Assembly (NCBI GenBank): GCA_002335385.1
Contig: DCVK01000059.1
Location: 486 to 63,971, forward strand
Source: Candidatus Aminicenantes bacterium UBA2190
Lineage (GTDB): Bacteria; Acidobacteriota; Aminicenantia; UBA2199
Reading direction: 5' to 3'
DNA: 63,486 bases
Part shown: piece after piece, positions 8,148-16,029 of the stretch
How positions within the stretch are numbered: the stretch's first letter is position 1
How the letters are laid out: every line of letters starts with the position of its first letter
Made by a program: the position numbers and the translations under genes
The notes under the pieces: model-generated
Database searches by the model: none
Seen by the model: only the letters and a program-made list of their open reading frames with translations
What the model was told of the DNA's origin: nothing

Positions 8148-9785
8148 ATGGTCCTTTCCCCCACCCTCCTCCCCACCCTCCCCGACTCCCCCGGCGTCTA
8201 CCTCTGGCTGGACGCCGGGGGGAAGGTGCTCTATGTGGGGAAGGCCAAGAACATCCGTAAGCGGATCCAGGGGCACCTGGCGCACGGGGCCGGCTATGGG
8301 AAGGAAGAGATGCTCCTTCGGGCGGTCCGGGTGGACGCCATCCTCACCTCCAGCGAGGGGGCGGCGTTCTTGCTGGAGAACACCCTCATCAAGAAGCACC
8401 AGCCGCCGTTCAACATCGACCTCAAGGACGACAAGACCTATCCCTATCTGGTCGTGACCACGGAGGAGGAATACCCGCGCATCCGGTACACGCGCCACGT
8501 GATGGAGGGGAAGAACCGCTATTTCGGCCCCTTCTATCCGGCCCGGCGCGGCCGGCGGACGCTGAAATTCGTCCAGCAGGCCTTCGGCCTGTGCGTCTGC
8601 AACCTCGACTTCAGCCGCCCCCGGACGCGCCCCTGTTTCTACTACCACCTGGGCCGCTGTTTGGCCCCCTGCGTCCCGGGCCTCACGAACAAAGCCGAGT
8701 ACGGCCGGGCGGTCAAGCAGGCCCTCCTGTTTCTGGAGGGGCGGGACCGGAAACTGCTGGATGACCTGAAGCGGAAGATCGCCCGCAAGGCCGCCGATCT
8801 GCGCTTCGAGGAGGCGGAAGCCCTCAAGGGGATCTACACCCACCTGGCGGAACTGCTGGAGAAGAAGGAGGTGCAGGACACCGGCACCGGCGACCGCGAT
8901 GTCTTCGGCCTCCACCGCGAGGGGCGCCACTGGGCGCTGACGGTCCTCCCCTACCGCCGCGGCCTCCTGCTGGGGAAGCGGGAGTATTTTTTCGAGGACG
9001 CCGCCGTGGGTTCCGCGAAGGAACTGCTGACGGAGGTCCTGCCGCAGTACTACCTCGCCAACCCCGACATCCCTCCGCTGATCCTGGCCCCGGCCGCCCT
9101 GGACGCCGGGGAGCGGGTCCTGCAATTCCTGAAGGAAAAGCGGGGCAGGACGGTGGGCATGAAGGTCCCCCGGCGGGGCGACGAGAAGGCCAAACTCGAC
9201 CTGGCGGTGGAGAACGCCCGTCAGGCCTTCACCCGCCGCTTCCCGCAGGGGGGGATGAAGGAGCTGAGGGAGGCGCTGGGGCTGGAGCGGGCCGCCGTCA
9301 TCGAGGCGGTGGACATCTCCCATCTGCAGGGGAAGGCCCGCTACGGCGGCCTGATCCGCTTCGAGAGCGGCAGGTTCGTCAAGAAGGGCTATCGCGCGTT
9401 CCTCCTCCACACCGAGGACCCGCGCGACGACTTCGGCGCCGTCGCGGAGGTGGTGAAACGGCGGCTGGAGCGGGGCATGAAGGAGGGGCACATCCTCCCC
9501 GACCTCCTTCTCATCGACGGCGGCAAGGGGCAGGTGGAGGCGGCGCACGGGGCCATGAAGGAGGCGGGAGCCGACCTCCCCCTGGCCGGCCTGGCCAAGG
9601 AGGAGGAGACCCTCTACTTCGCGGGAACGCGCAAACCGCTGGCGCTCCCCAAAGACGATCCGGCCCTGCTGCTGCTGATGAAGGTCCGCGACGAGGTCCA
9701 CCGGTACGTCATCACCCTCCACAGGAAAAAGCGGTCCAGGGAATTCCGGCCCGTCCGCAAGCGCCGCTCCCCTTCTTCACGATAG
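8148..9785 (+). CDS. uvrC: Excinuclease ABC subunit C, C-terminal HhH domain absent
   Basis: UvrC makes both incisions in UvrABC nucleotide excision repair. Present are the GIY-YIG nuclease (SPGVYLWLDAGGKVLYVGKA, residues 10-85), the UVR domain that contacts UvrB (LRFEEAEALKGIYTHL, near 225), and the RNase H-like nuclease domain with AVDISHLQGK, LLLIDGGKGQVEAA and VRDEVHRYVITLHRKKR. The protein stops 20 residues later at a basic tail, at 545 residues. Family members are usually about 600 and carry a C-terminal tandem helix-hairpin-helix that binds DNA; that part is missing. I saw no HhH remnant in the 50 nt before the convergent gene. The start is the ATG just after the palindrome; the frame is open further upstream but that part has no homology. 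Confidence 0.9.
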   Translation: MVLSPTLLPTLPDSPGVYLWLDAGGKVLYVGKAKNIRKRIQGHLAHGAGYGKEEMLLRAVRVDAILTSSEGAAFLLENTLIKKHQPPFNIDLKDDKTYPYLVVTTEEEYPRIRYTRHVMEGKNRYFGPFYPARRGRRTLKFVQQAFGLCVCNLDFSRPRTRPCFYYHLGRCLAPCVPGLTNKAEYGRAVKQALLFLEGRDRKLLDDLKRKIARKAADLRFEEAEALKGIYTHLAELLEKKEVQDTGTGDRDVFGLHREGRHWALTVLPYRRGLLLGKREYFFEDAAVGSAKELLTEVLPQYYLANPDIPPLILAPAALDAGERVLQFLKEKRGRTVGMKVPRRGDEKAKLDLAVENARQAFTRRFPQGGMKELREALGLERAAVIEAVDISHLQGKARYGGLIRFESGRFVKKGYRAFLLHTEDPRDDFGAVAEVVKRRLERGMKEGHILPDLLLIDGGKGQVEAAHGAMKEAGADLPLAGLAKEEETLYFAGTRKPLALPKDDPALLLLMKVRDEVHRYVITLHRKKRSREFRPVRKRRSPSSR

Positions 9786-9786
9786 A

Positions 9787-9810
9787 AGGGGCGGACCGCC
9801 GTCCGCCCCT
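9787..9810. terminator. Hairpin between convergent genes (candidate bidirectional terminator)
   Basis: A perfect 10-bp stem (AGGGGCGGAC / GTCCGCCCCT) with loop CGCC begins right after the uvrC stop and lies before the end of the convergent saccharopine dehydrogenase gene. There is no T-tract on either side, so intrinsic termination is uncertain. Confidence 0.5.
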
Positions 9811-9837
9811 GGAACTCTTCCGGACAAGCGGAACCGT

Positions 9838-11181
9838 TCAATCGAGCGGGCCGTGGAAGGTCCGGACGCGGGTCTCCTCCATCTTGACGCCGTACTCGCC
9901 CAGTTCCTTGAGGACCGGCTCGTAGATCTCGCGCAGGATGGGGATCTGCACCCCCTCGGCCAGGATCCCCTCGTCGAGGATGAGCCGGACGGCGATGGCG
10001 GCCGGGAGGGAGACGGTGCGCGACATGGCGGTGTCCCCCCAGGGTTCCCCGGTCTTGACCAGGGTGGAGTGGATCTCCTCCGAAGAGCCGTCGGGGTAGG
10101 CCACGTTGAAGATGTGCTGCATGGCCACCAGGTCCCGGTCCCCGGTCTTGTACATCATCAGGGCCCGCATGCGCGCCAGGAGGATGTCCAGGGGCGAACT
10201 GCGGGTGGTGTCGATGGGACGGTCGGAGAACAACCCCACCCATTCGAGGCGGGCCATCTCCTCCGAGTCGAGGGAGATGCCCAGGAAGCCCGCGATGCGC
10301 GCGGACAAGGGGCCGTTCTCCCGGGGAAGCAGCCGCGTGGAGACGTCCAGGAAGGTGGTCCCTTCGGGCCAGTCCATCGGCTCCGTCTCGAAAAAGCCGA
10401 GGAGACGGATGGCCCGCATGGTGGCGCACCAGCCGGGGTAGCGCAGGGTGGCGCGGAACATCCCCGCCACCCCCTCCAGGTCGTAGAGCGGGATGTACTT
10501 GAGGGAGTCGCGGTTGGGGTACATTTCGAAGGTCCCGAGGCCCCGGACCTCCAACGGCCAGGAATGATCGAAAACGGCGCCGCCGCCCTCGACCTCCACA
10601 ACGGTCCCCTTCCGGAGGAACCGGGCGGGCTGGGTCCCGGCGCGCAGGACCCCCCGGGGGTTCCAGGAGAACTTGTAGCCCCAGGGGTTGGTATTGGCGT
10701 CCTGGGCGGGGAAGCCGCCGCAACAGCTCAGGAACTTGGTCACGCGGCCGCCGCCGAGGTTGATCTCGTGGATCCGGGCGATGGCCGACATGTGGTCAAT
10801 GCCGGGGTCGAGCCCCATCTCGTTGAGGATGACGACACCGGCGTGCCGCGCTTGGGCGTCGAGGGCCCACATCTCGGACGAGGCGTAGGAGGTGTTCACC
10901 ATGGGCGTGCGCAGGTCGATGGCGAGCTTGGCCACGGGAACGTTGAACTCGGCCGGCAGAAGGCTGACCACCATGTCCGCCTCGGCCACCAGCGGCGTGG
11001 TCCGGGCCAGGTCGGTGACATCGTGGTGGACGACCGAGCCGCGGGGGTGCTCCCCCATCAACTGCTTGGCCCGGGGGACGTCGAGGGTGGCGACCAGAAC
11101 CCGGTGGTCGTAATGGGTGAGGAGGTAGCGCAGGAGCGGACGGGCGACCAGGCCGGCGCCGAGCACCAACACGTTTTTCAT
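9838..11181 (-). CDS. Saccharopine dehydrogenase, glutamate-forming (Lys9 type)
   Basis: The 447-residue protein begins with a dinucleotide-binding fold (KNVLVLGAGLVARPLLRYL) and carries long matches to the eukaryotic Lys9 family, as I remember it: NTSYASSEMWALD, VILNEMGLDPGIDHMSA, and FLSCCGGFPAQDANTNPWGY followed by KFSWNPRGVL. Length and motif order fit Lys9 rather than Lys1 (lysine-forming). The reaction joins glutamate and aminoadipate semialdehyde to saccharopine, or the reverse, with NADP(H). It could work in lysine breakdown or alpha-aminoadipate lysine synthesis; no partner enzyme is nearby, so direction is open. AAGGAG precedes the ATG. It stands alone between a convergent uvrC and a 490-nt gap. 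Confidence 0.85.
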   Translation of the reverse strand: MKNVLVLGAGLVARPLLRYLLTHYDHRVLVATLDVPRAKQLMGEHPRGSVVHHDVTDLARTTPLVAEADMVVSLLPAEFNVPVAKLAIDLRTPMVNTSYASSEMWALDAQARHAGVVILNEMGLDPGIDHMSAIARIHEINLGGGRVTKFLSCCGGFPAQDANTNPWGYKFSWNPRGVLRAGTQPARFLRKGTVVEVEGGGAVFDHSWPLEVRGLGTFEMYPNRDSLKYIPLYDLEGVAGMFRATLRYPGWCATMRAIRLLGFFETEPMDWPEGTTFLDVSTRLLPRENGPLSARIAGFLGISLDSEEMARLEWVGLFSDRPIDTTRSSPLDILLARMRALMMYKTGDRDLVAMQHIFNVAYPDGSSEEIHSTLVKTGEPWGDTAMSRTVSLPAAIAVRLILDEGILAEGVQIPILREIYEPVLKELGEYGVKMEETRVRTFHGPLD

Positions 11182-11673
11182 ATCCGGTTCTCCTTAAAGT
11201 AAAGGGACTTGGGTTGTGAATTATATCACTCCCTGCGCCCAAGGACATCGGCCGGGCTTCCGCTTCGGACGGAGGAGGCGCCATACCGGACGACCCAGAT
11301 CACCATCTGAGGGCCGGCATGGGTGGGTTGACACTGCATCTCATTGCGTTCATTGCACTTATGTGGCAATCTTCGCCGTTCCCCCATGGGCATGGCCCTC
11401 CATCGCGGACCCTCCGCCATGCCCCGCTCCCGGCCGTCGCTCAGCCCGGATTGTTCATTGTTTGTCGCATGCAAGGGGCCGCGCAAAGACGCTCAGGCCC
11501 TTGGATGGACCGCAACCGATGATGGCGTTGTCGTGCCTTACGCCGAGAAAGTCCGGCCGAGCAACACAAAGCGGACGAGGCCCTCTGCGACCTTGCAGGT
11601 GGGAATTCGTGCGAAATCCGGAATGGCCTCAGGCGCTCGTTCGCGGCGGCATCAGCGCCGCCGCCGCCCGAAT
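11182..11673. other. Longest non-coding stretch of the window (about 490 nt)
   Basis: This lies between the start of the saccharopine dehydrogenase gene and the end of holA. On the minus strand, TATAAT (reverse complement of 11220-11225) with AAGGAG before the ATG at 11181 probably serves the dehydrogenase gene. An 8-bp GC stem (11643-11650 with 11657-11664) sits just past the holA stop without a T-tract. A TTGACA at 11328-11333 on the plus strand has no -10 partner. Short frames here have no recognisable protein pattern. Otherwise I see nothing. Confidence 0.5.
11220..11225 (-). promoter_or_regulatory. -10 box of saccharopine dehydrogenase gene
   Basis: TATAAT on the minus strand, about 39 nt before the start codon. 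The hexamer 17 bp upstream (ATGTCC) is a poor -35 match. Confidence 0.4.
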
Positions 11674-12702
11674 TCATTCCCGGGCCGCGGGCCCCAGGAG
11701 AAAGGCGATCTCGTGCATCAACTCCCTCGGGTTCACCCCCTCGCGGGTCATGAGGTTGGCGTGGGCCAGCGCCTTCATCAGGCGCACCAGGTCGCGCCGG
11801 GTGTATCGGGCGATGGCGCGGTAGGCGTGGGCCAGGCCCCAGGGATTCTTGAACCGGCGGCCGTACTTGTCGTCCACCGCCGCAAAGGATTTCGCGAGGG
11901 GCTGGATCTTGGGGAAGATCCTCTGGACGAACTGCCGCGGGTCCAGCACCTGGTCCTCCTTGGGAATGGCCGCCTTCATGAGCAGGTAAAAGCGCAGCTC
12001 GGAGGCCAGCGCTCCCAGGATCCTCGGCGGCGGGTCCCCCCGGTCCAACTGGCGGCCGATCTCCTTCAACAGCCGGCGGGGATCGCGCTCCTGGAGGGCA
12101 TGGGAGAGCCCGTACTCGTCGAAATGCTCGTCGCCGACCACCTTTTCCACGGCCGCCAGGGCGATGGCCTCCCCGGGGACGTAGTCGCACAGTTTCTCCG
12201 TTTCGCTGCGGAGGCGGTCGGGATTGAGGAAACAGCGCTTGAGCAGCTCCTTGCGCGCGTCGCCGGCGATCCGCCTGCCCCGGGCCGCCAGAACCCTTTC
12301 CACGACCTCGCCGCCGAATTCCGCCCACTCCTCCTCCTTGCGGACCGCCCCCGCCTTGTGGAGACGGGCGCGCCCCTCCAGGAATTCCCACAGCGGATGG
12401 TCGAAGGGCTCGGTGACCCCGAAGACGAAGGCGTGGTGAAACTCTCCTCCCTGGGCCCACGCCAGAAGCTCACTGAAGAAGCCGGCGTCGAACCGCGCGG
12501 CATCCAGCCAGGGGAGGTAGTAGATATAGGCGTCGCCGAAAAGGTTGATGCTCTTGAGGCGCGCGGGGATCTCCGACAGGTCCGTCTCGGCGTCCACCCG
12601 GTACGTCTTGAGGTCCGCCTTGCGCATCCTCAACCCCCCCAGGACGCCCTGCACCTTCTCCATCAGGACCGGCAGATCGGGGGCCAGGACGCAGTGGAGC
12701 AT
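11674..12702 (-). CDS. holA: DNA polymerase III delta subunit
   Basis: This 342-residue protein resembles HolA, the clamp-loader subunit that opens the beta sliding clamp. The N-terminal part (LKTYRVDAETDLSEIPARLKSINLFGDAYIYYL, shown here by its ends LKTYRVDAE and LFGDAYIYYL) fits the degenerate AAA+ module without a Walker A lysine. Next come the lid-like EEWAEFGGEVVERVLAARGR and LLKRCFLNPDRLRSETEKL, and the C-terminal collar helices (LLKEIGRQLDRGDPPPRIL, FYLLMKAA, RFKNPWGLAHAYRAI). In the family RF.....W motifs bind the gamma ring. It is the last gene of a three-gene operon, 3 nt after the LapA-LapB gene. Assignment is by overall pattern, since delta is poorly conserved. Confidence 0.75.
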   Translation of the reverse strand: MLHCVLAPDLPVLMEKVQGVLGGLRMRKADLKTYRVDAETDLSEIPARLKSINLFGDAYIYYLPWLDAARFDAGFFSELLAWAQGGEFHHAFVFGVTEPFDHPLWEFLEGRARLHKAGAVRKEEEWAEFGGEVVERVLAARGRRIAGDARKELLKRCFLNPDRLRSETEKLCDYVPGEAIALAAVEKVVGDEHFDEYGLSHALQERDPRRLLKEIGRQLDRGDPPPRILGALASELRFYLLMKAAIPKEDQVLDPRQFVQRIFPKIQPLAKSFAAVDDKYGRRFKNPWGLAHAYRAIARYTRRDLVRLMKALAHANLMTREGVNPRELMHEIAFLLGPAARE

Positions 12703-12705
12703 GGG

Positions 12706-14076
12706 TTAAAACAACGGGTTGGCGATGGGCGAGACCTTGAGCCCCAGCTCGTCCTCCCGGATCTCTTCCTTGAAATTGATCTCCACGCTGTTCCAGGCGC
12801 GGCACTTGGGACAGCGGTCGCTCCAATCCCGCTGGGGCGTGGAGCAGGAGAAGCAGAAATACTCGTTCTGGACGGGGGCCAGGTTGACGATGGCCCGTTT
12901 GTACGAGCCCGCGGCCTGGCTGCCCTTGCCCATCCGCTCCTCGATGCTCCCCAGCAGATAATGGAGGACGGCGCTGTGGGGGGCGGCGGTGCGGAGGTTG
13001 CCCAGAAAGCGGTAGGCCTCCTCCATCATCTCCAGCCGGTAGTAGAGCCGCCCCAGGAAAAACCGGGGAATGATGTCCCTCTGCACCTTGAAGCGCATCT
13101 GGTTGATGACCTCGAGCGCGGCTTCGGGCTGTTCCTTCTCCAGGAAGAGGTCCTCGATCTTGTGAAGGAGGACGCCGGACCGGGTGGCCAGGAACCCTTC
13201 CTGCCACGCGCCGACGGCCTTCTCGTCCTCCTTATCCCGGTGAAGGATCTCCCCCAGGAGGACCCAGGCGGAGACGAATTCGGGATGATCCTTCACCAGA
13301 AGCCGCAGGAGGGAGGCGGCGTCCTTGTCCTTCCCCTCCCCCATGATCTGTTTGGCCTGCTCGTACCGGATCACCACCTTCAGGCGCTCCTCCGCGGCCC
13401 TCTCCTCGGGTTTCTCCGTGCGGGCCAGGACGGTCTCCTGGAGGGCGGCCGCCAGCGCCCATTTTCCGGCGTCCATGTAGACGCGGCGCAGTTTGCGCCC
13501 CACCATCGCCTCGAGGGAGGCGGGGAGGTCGCGGGCCAGACCCTCCAGGACGGCGGCGGCCGCGTCGAAGTCGCCCCGCAGGTGGTGGAGGCGGGAACGG
13601 AGAAGGGGGACGAGATGGGAATCGGTCTCCATGGCCGCCTTGGAGAGGAGGGCCTCGGCCTTGCCGTAGTCGCGCGCCCTCAGCGCCATGCACACCTCCA
13701 GCAGGCGCGCTTCGGAACCCGCGGACCCGCCGGCCCGGTGCACCTCCATGAGCCGGGCGGCGGCCTCCTCCTCATCCTGCAGGAGGAAGAACACCGCCAT
13801 CTCGAGGGCCTCGTCGCTGGCGGCCCGCTCGGTCCTCTGGCGGGTCAGGTCCCGCAGGCGGAGGTTCTTGCGCCAGGCGTCGATCAGGAAGAGGATGCCC
13901 ATGAGGAACAGGCCGGCCAGGAAGAAGATGAACATGGCCAGCCACACGGGGACCGGCCAGCCCTGGAGGAAACGGAAGTCCTGGGTCAGAATGTCGTGGT
14001 TGAGGATGACCCAATAGGCGCTCAGAATAAGGAGGGCGATGGCGCCGAAGAGGCCCAGGAAGTGCCGAAACTTCAT
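12706..14076 (-). CDS. LapA-LapB fusion: membrane TPR protein with rubredoxin-like zinc tail
   Basis: The 456-residue protein has two N-terminal membrane helices (about 6-24 and 43-65) around FRFLQGWPVPVWLAMFIFFL, the layout of LapA (DUF1049). A TPR array follows (about 90-400) and a C-terminal rubredoxin-like metal knot with Cys at about 408, 411, 422 and 425 (CFSC and CPKC), the signature of LapB/YciM. In enterobacteria LapA and LapB are separate neighbours; LapB controls LPS synthesis through FtsH-driven LpxC turnover. Here both parts are in one chain. It overlaps the DksA-like gene by 4 nt and leads into holA by 3 nt. The LapA reading of the N-terminus is inference from helix layout and the PVPVW segment. 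Confidence 0.78.
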   Translation of the reverse strand: MKFRHFLGLFGAIALLILSAYWVILNHDILTQDFRFLQGWPVPVWLAMFIFFLAGLFLMGILFLIDAWRKNLRLRDLTRQRTERAASDEALEMAVFFLLQDEEEAAARLMEVHRAGGSAGSEARLLEVCMALRARDYGKAEALLSKAAMETDSHLVPLLRSRLHHLRGDFDAAAAVLEGLARDLPASLEAMVGRKLRRVYMDAGKWALAAALQETVLARTEKPEERAAEERLKVVIRYEQAKQIMGEGKDKDAASLLRLLVKDHPEFVSAWVLLGEILHRDKEDEKAVGAWQEGFLATRSGVLLHKIEDLFLEKEQPEAALEVINQMRFKVQRDIIPRFFLGRLYYRLEMMEEAYRFLGNLRTAAPHSAVLHYLLGSIEERMGKGSQAAGSYKRAIVNLAPVQNEYFCFSCSTPQRDWSDRCPKCRAWNSVEINFKEEIREDELGLKVSPIANPLF

Positions 14077-14429
14077 TTGATGAAGCCCTTCTCCTGCATT
14101 TCCTGGCAGTTGATGCAGTGCCGGGCCCAGGGGACGGCGTCGAGGCGGCGGGGTTGGATCTTTTCACCGCAATGGACGCACTGGCCGAACATCCTGGTCT
14201 CGATGCGCGCCAACGCCTCCTCCACGAGCTGAAGGATGCGCCGCTCCACGTCCGAAAGCCCGTAGAAAAGCTCGCGGGAGTAGGAGGAGGAGGCCTTGTC
14301 GGCGACGTCCTTGACCTCTTCCACCATGGATTCCTCGCCGGCGGAGCGGGCGGAGTTGATGGTGGCAAGGATCTCCTTGCGCTTTTTCTCCAGCTTCTTT
14401 TTGAAATCGTCCATCTGCTTTTTCTGCAT
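14073..14429 (-). CDS. DksA/TraR-family C4 zinc-finger protein
   Basis: The 118-residue protein has an N-terminal coiled-coil of Lys/Glu-rich helices (KKQMDDFKKKLEKKRKEIL), SRELFYGLSDVERRILQLVEE, and a C4 zinc finger, CVHCGEKI with CINCQE about 18 residues on. The family binds the RNA polymerase secondary channel with ppGpp and shifts rRNA and amino-acid promoters. It is shorter than E. coli DksA (151), closer to the minimal TraR/YocK-like members, and I do not see the DxxDxA tip motif, so a true DksA role is not assured. AAGGAG lies before the ATG, and a near-consensus promoter lies at 14471-14499. It is the first gene of the operon with lapAB-like and holA genes. Confidence 0.82.
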   Translation of the reverse strand: MQKKQMDDFKKKLEKKRKEILATINSARSAGEESMVEEVKDVADKASSSYSRELFYGLSDVERRILQLVEEALARIETRMFGQCVHCGEKIQPRRLDAVPWARHCINCQEMQEKGFIK

Positions 14430-14470
14430 GGTCCCGGTCTCCTTGAAGTCTTCCCCCTTCGGGGCCGCAT

Positions 14471-14499
14471 ATTATAGTGTATTTCCCGGGCCGGGTCAA
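14471..14499 (-). promoter_or_regulatory. Promoter of the dksA-like/lapAB/holA operon
   Basis: On the minus strand TTGACC (reverse complement of 14494-14499), a 17-bp spacer and TATAAT (reverse complement of 14471-14476) form a near-perfect sigma-70 promoter. The leader to the ATG at 14429 is about 35 nt and contains AAGGAG. Confidence 0.75.
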
Positions 14500-14507
14500 T
14501 GGCGAGC

Positions 14508-14531
14508 GGCCGGGCGTTGGCACGCCCGGCC
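14508..14531. terminator. GC-rich hairpin downstream of glnA
   Basis: A 10-bp stem (14508-14517 with 14522-14531) and TGGC loop lie 120 nt past the glnA stop and just upstream of the next promoter. It may end glnA transcription, but there is no T-tract on the minus strand. Confidence 0.35.
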
Positions 14532-14537
14532 CGCTGA

Positions 14538-14551
14538 AAGCGTTAACGCTT
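14538..14551. promoter_or_regulatory. Perfect 14-bp palindrome
   Basis: AAGCGTTAACGCTT is a perfect palindrome lying about 40 bp upstream of the -35 box of the dksA-like operon and about 100 bp past glnA. It has the size of a dimeric regulator site. No regulator gene is adjacent. Confidence 0.35.
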
Positions 14552-14651
14552 AAAGCGGGACTGCTCTCCCACCCATTCCAACGGCGGCCGTTAACCAGAA
14601 TCGGCGTTCCCGCCTTCCCGCTTTCCCGCCGGTCCGACGGCCGGACGGCGG

Positions 14652-16004
14652 TCAGACCGAGAAGTACATCTCGTACTCGAACGGATGGGGCCGTTTATGG
14701 AGTTCGACGTTTTCCTTCCTCTTGACCTCGGTCCAGGACCGCAGGGAGTCCTCGTTGAACGCCCCGCCGGCCTTCAGGAAATCGCTGTCCTCCCCGAGGG
14801 CGTCCAGGGCCTCCAGAAGGCCGGCCGGGACCTCCGCCAGCTTCCCCTTGGCCTCCGCCACGGAGTTGTAGGGCCCGAGGTGGAGCTTGCCGGGATCGAG
14901 CTTGCGGCGAACGCCGTCGGCCCCGGCCATGAGGATGGCGGAGAGGGCCAGATAGGGGTTGCACGAGGCGTCGGGGGGACGGTACTCGAACCGCTTCTCC
15001 TCCGGCGAGGTGGCGTACTTGGGAATGCGGATGGCGGCATTGCGGTTCGCCAGCGAGAAGAAAAGACTGGTCGGGGCCTCGAACCCCGGGACGAACCGCT
15101 TGAAGGAATTGGTGGAGGGGTTGGTGAAGGCGGTCAGGGCCCGGCCGTGGACCAGGATGCCGCTCATGAACTGGAGGGCCAGGGGGGAGAGGTCGGCGTA
15201 GGCCCCCTTCTTGTAGAAGACCGGCTGGCCCTTCTTCTCCAGCCGGATGTGGAAGTGGAGCCCCGACCCCGCCTCGTCGAAGAGGGGTTTCGGCATGAAG
15301 GTGACCAGCTTCCCGTGCTTGAGCGCCTCCATTTTGATGAGGTATTTGGCGAGGATGACGGCGTCGGCGGCCTTGAGGAAGGGCAGGGGGGCGATCTCCA
15401 CCTCGCACTGCCCGGCCCCCCCCACCTCGTGGTGGTGGTACTTGACGGGGATGCCGGCGGCGCGAAGCAGCGTGGTGATGCGGTCCCTGAGGATGAAGGT
15501 GGAATCGAGCGGCGGGGCGGCGTGGTAGCCCCGGTGGTGGGGGATCTTGTACCCCGGAACCGCCGTGTCCCAGTGCGCCTGGGCGCTCTTGACCTCGTAG
15601 AAGGTATGGTTGACCGTGTTCTGGTACGCCACGGCGTCGAAGACGTAGAACTCCAGTTCGGGGAGGATCCAGATGGCATCGGCGATCCCCTCCTCCCGCA
15701 GGTAGGTGTCCACCTTCCGCGCCAGTTGCCGCGGGTCCTTGTGGTAGGGCCGGCCGGTGTCGGCCTCGTGCAGGTTGCAGAGGCACGAGAGGACCCCCTC
15801 CCCCAGGAACGGGTCGGGGAAGGCCGTGGATTCGTCGGGGCGGATCACCAGGTCCCCCGATTCGGTCTGGGTGAACCCGGGGAGCGACGAGCCGTCCACC
15901 CCCACCTTCCCCTTGAAGTTCTCCGCGGGCATGGTGATGTGGTGCATGTTGCCCAGCAGGTCCACGAATTTCAGGTCCAGCATCTTCCAGTTCTTCAGGT
16001 CCAT
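14652..16004 (-). CDS. glnA: Glutamine synthetase, type I
   Basis: GlnA makes glutamine from glutamate, ammonia and ATP. The 450-residue protein shows VGVDGSSLPGF, ILPELEFYVFD, YHHHEVGGAGQCEVEIAP, the ATP-site segment MPKPLFDEAGSGLHFHIRL, FEAPTSLFFSLANRNAAIRI and FEYRPPDASCNPYLALSAIL. The serine that usually ends the ATP signature (HxHxSL) reads Arg here (HFHIRL). The region where adenylylated members carry NLYDLPP reads GPYNSVAEA, so control by adenylylation is doubtful. It lies 25 nt after gatD on the same strand behind GGAGG, and so probably belongs to one operon with gatE and gatD, where it would supply the amide donor. Confidence 0.92.
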   Translation of the reverse strand: MDLKNWKMLDLKFVDLLGNMHHITMPAENFKGKVGVDGSSLPGFTQTESGDLVIRPDESTAFPDPFLGEGVLSCLCNLHEADTGRPYHKDPRQLARKVDTYLREEGIADAIWILPELEFYVFDAVAYQNTVNHTFYEVKSAQAHWDTAVPGYKIPHHRGYHAAPPLDSTFILRDRITTLLRAAGIPVKYHHHEVGGAGQCEVEIAPLPFLKAADAVILAKYLIKMEALKHGKLVTFMPKPLFDEAGSGLHFHIRLEKKGQPVFYKKGAYADLSPLALQFMSGILVHGRALTAFTNPSTNSFKRFVPGFEAPTSLFFSLANRNAAIRIPKYATSPEEKRFEYRPPDASCNPYLALSAILMAGADGVRRKLDPGKLHLGPYNSVAEAKGKLAEVPAGLLEALDALGEDSDFLKAGGAFNEDSLRSWTEVKRKENVELHKRPHPFEYEMYFSV

Positions 16005-16029
16005 GGCGTCCCTCCTCGTGCGTTATGGA

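Noticed and set aside
11328..11333. TTGACA on the plus strand in the long gap as a promoter
   Set aside because: No -10 box at 16-18 bp and no gene downstream on that strand.
11344..14232. Plus-strand open frame of about 960 codons opposite holA and the LapB-like gene
   Set aside because: Low-complexity His/Gly/Leu/Gln composition, no ribosome binding site, and it runs through three real genes.
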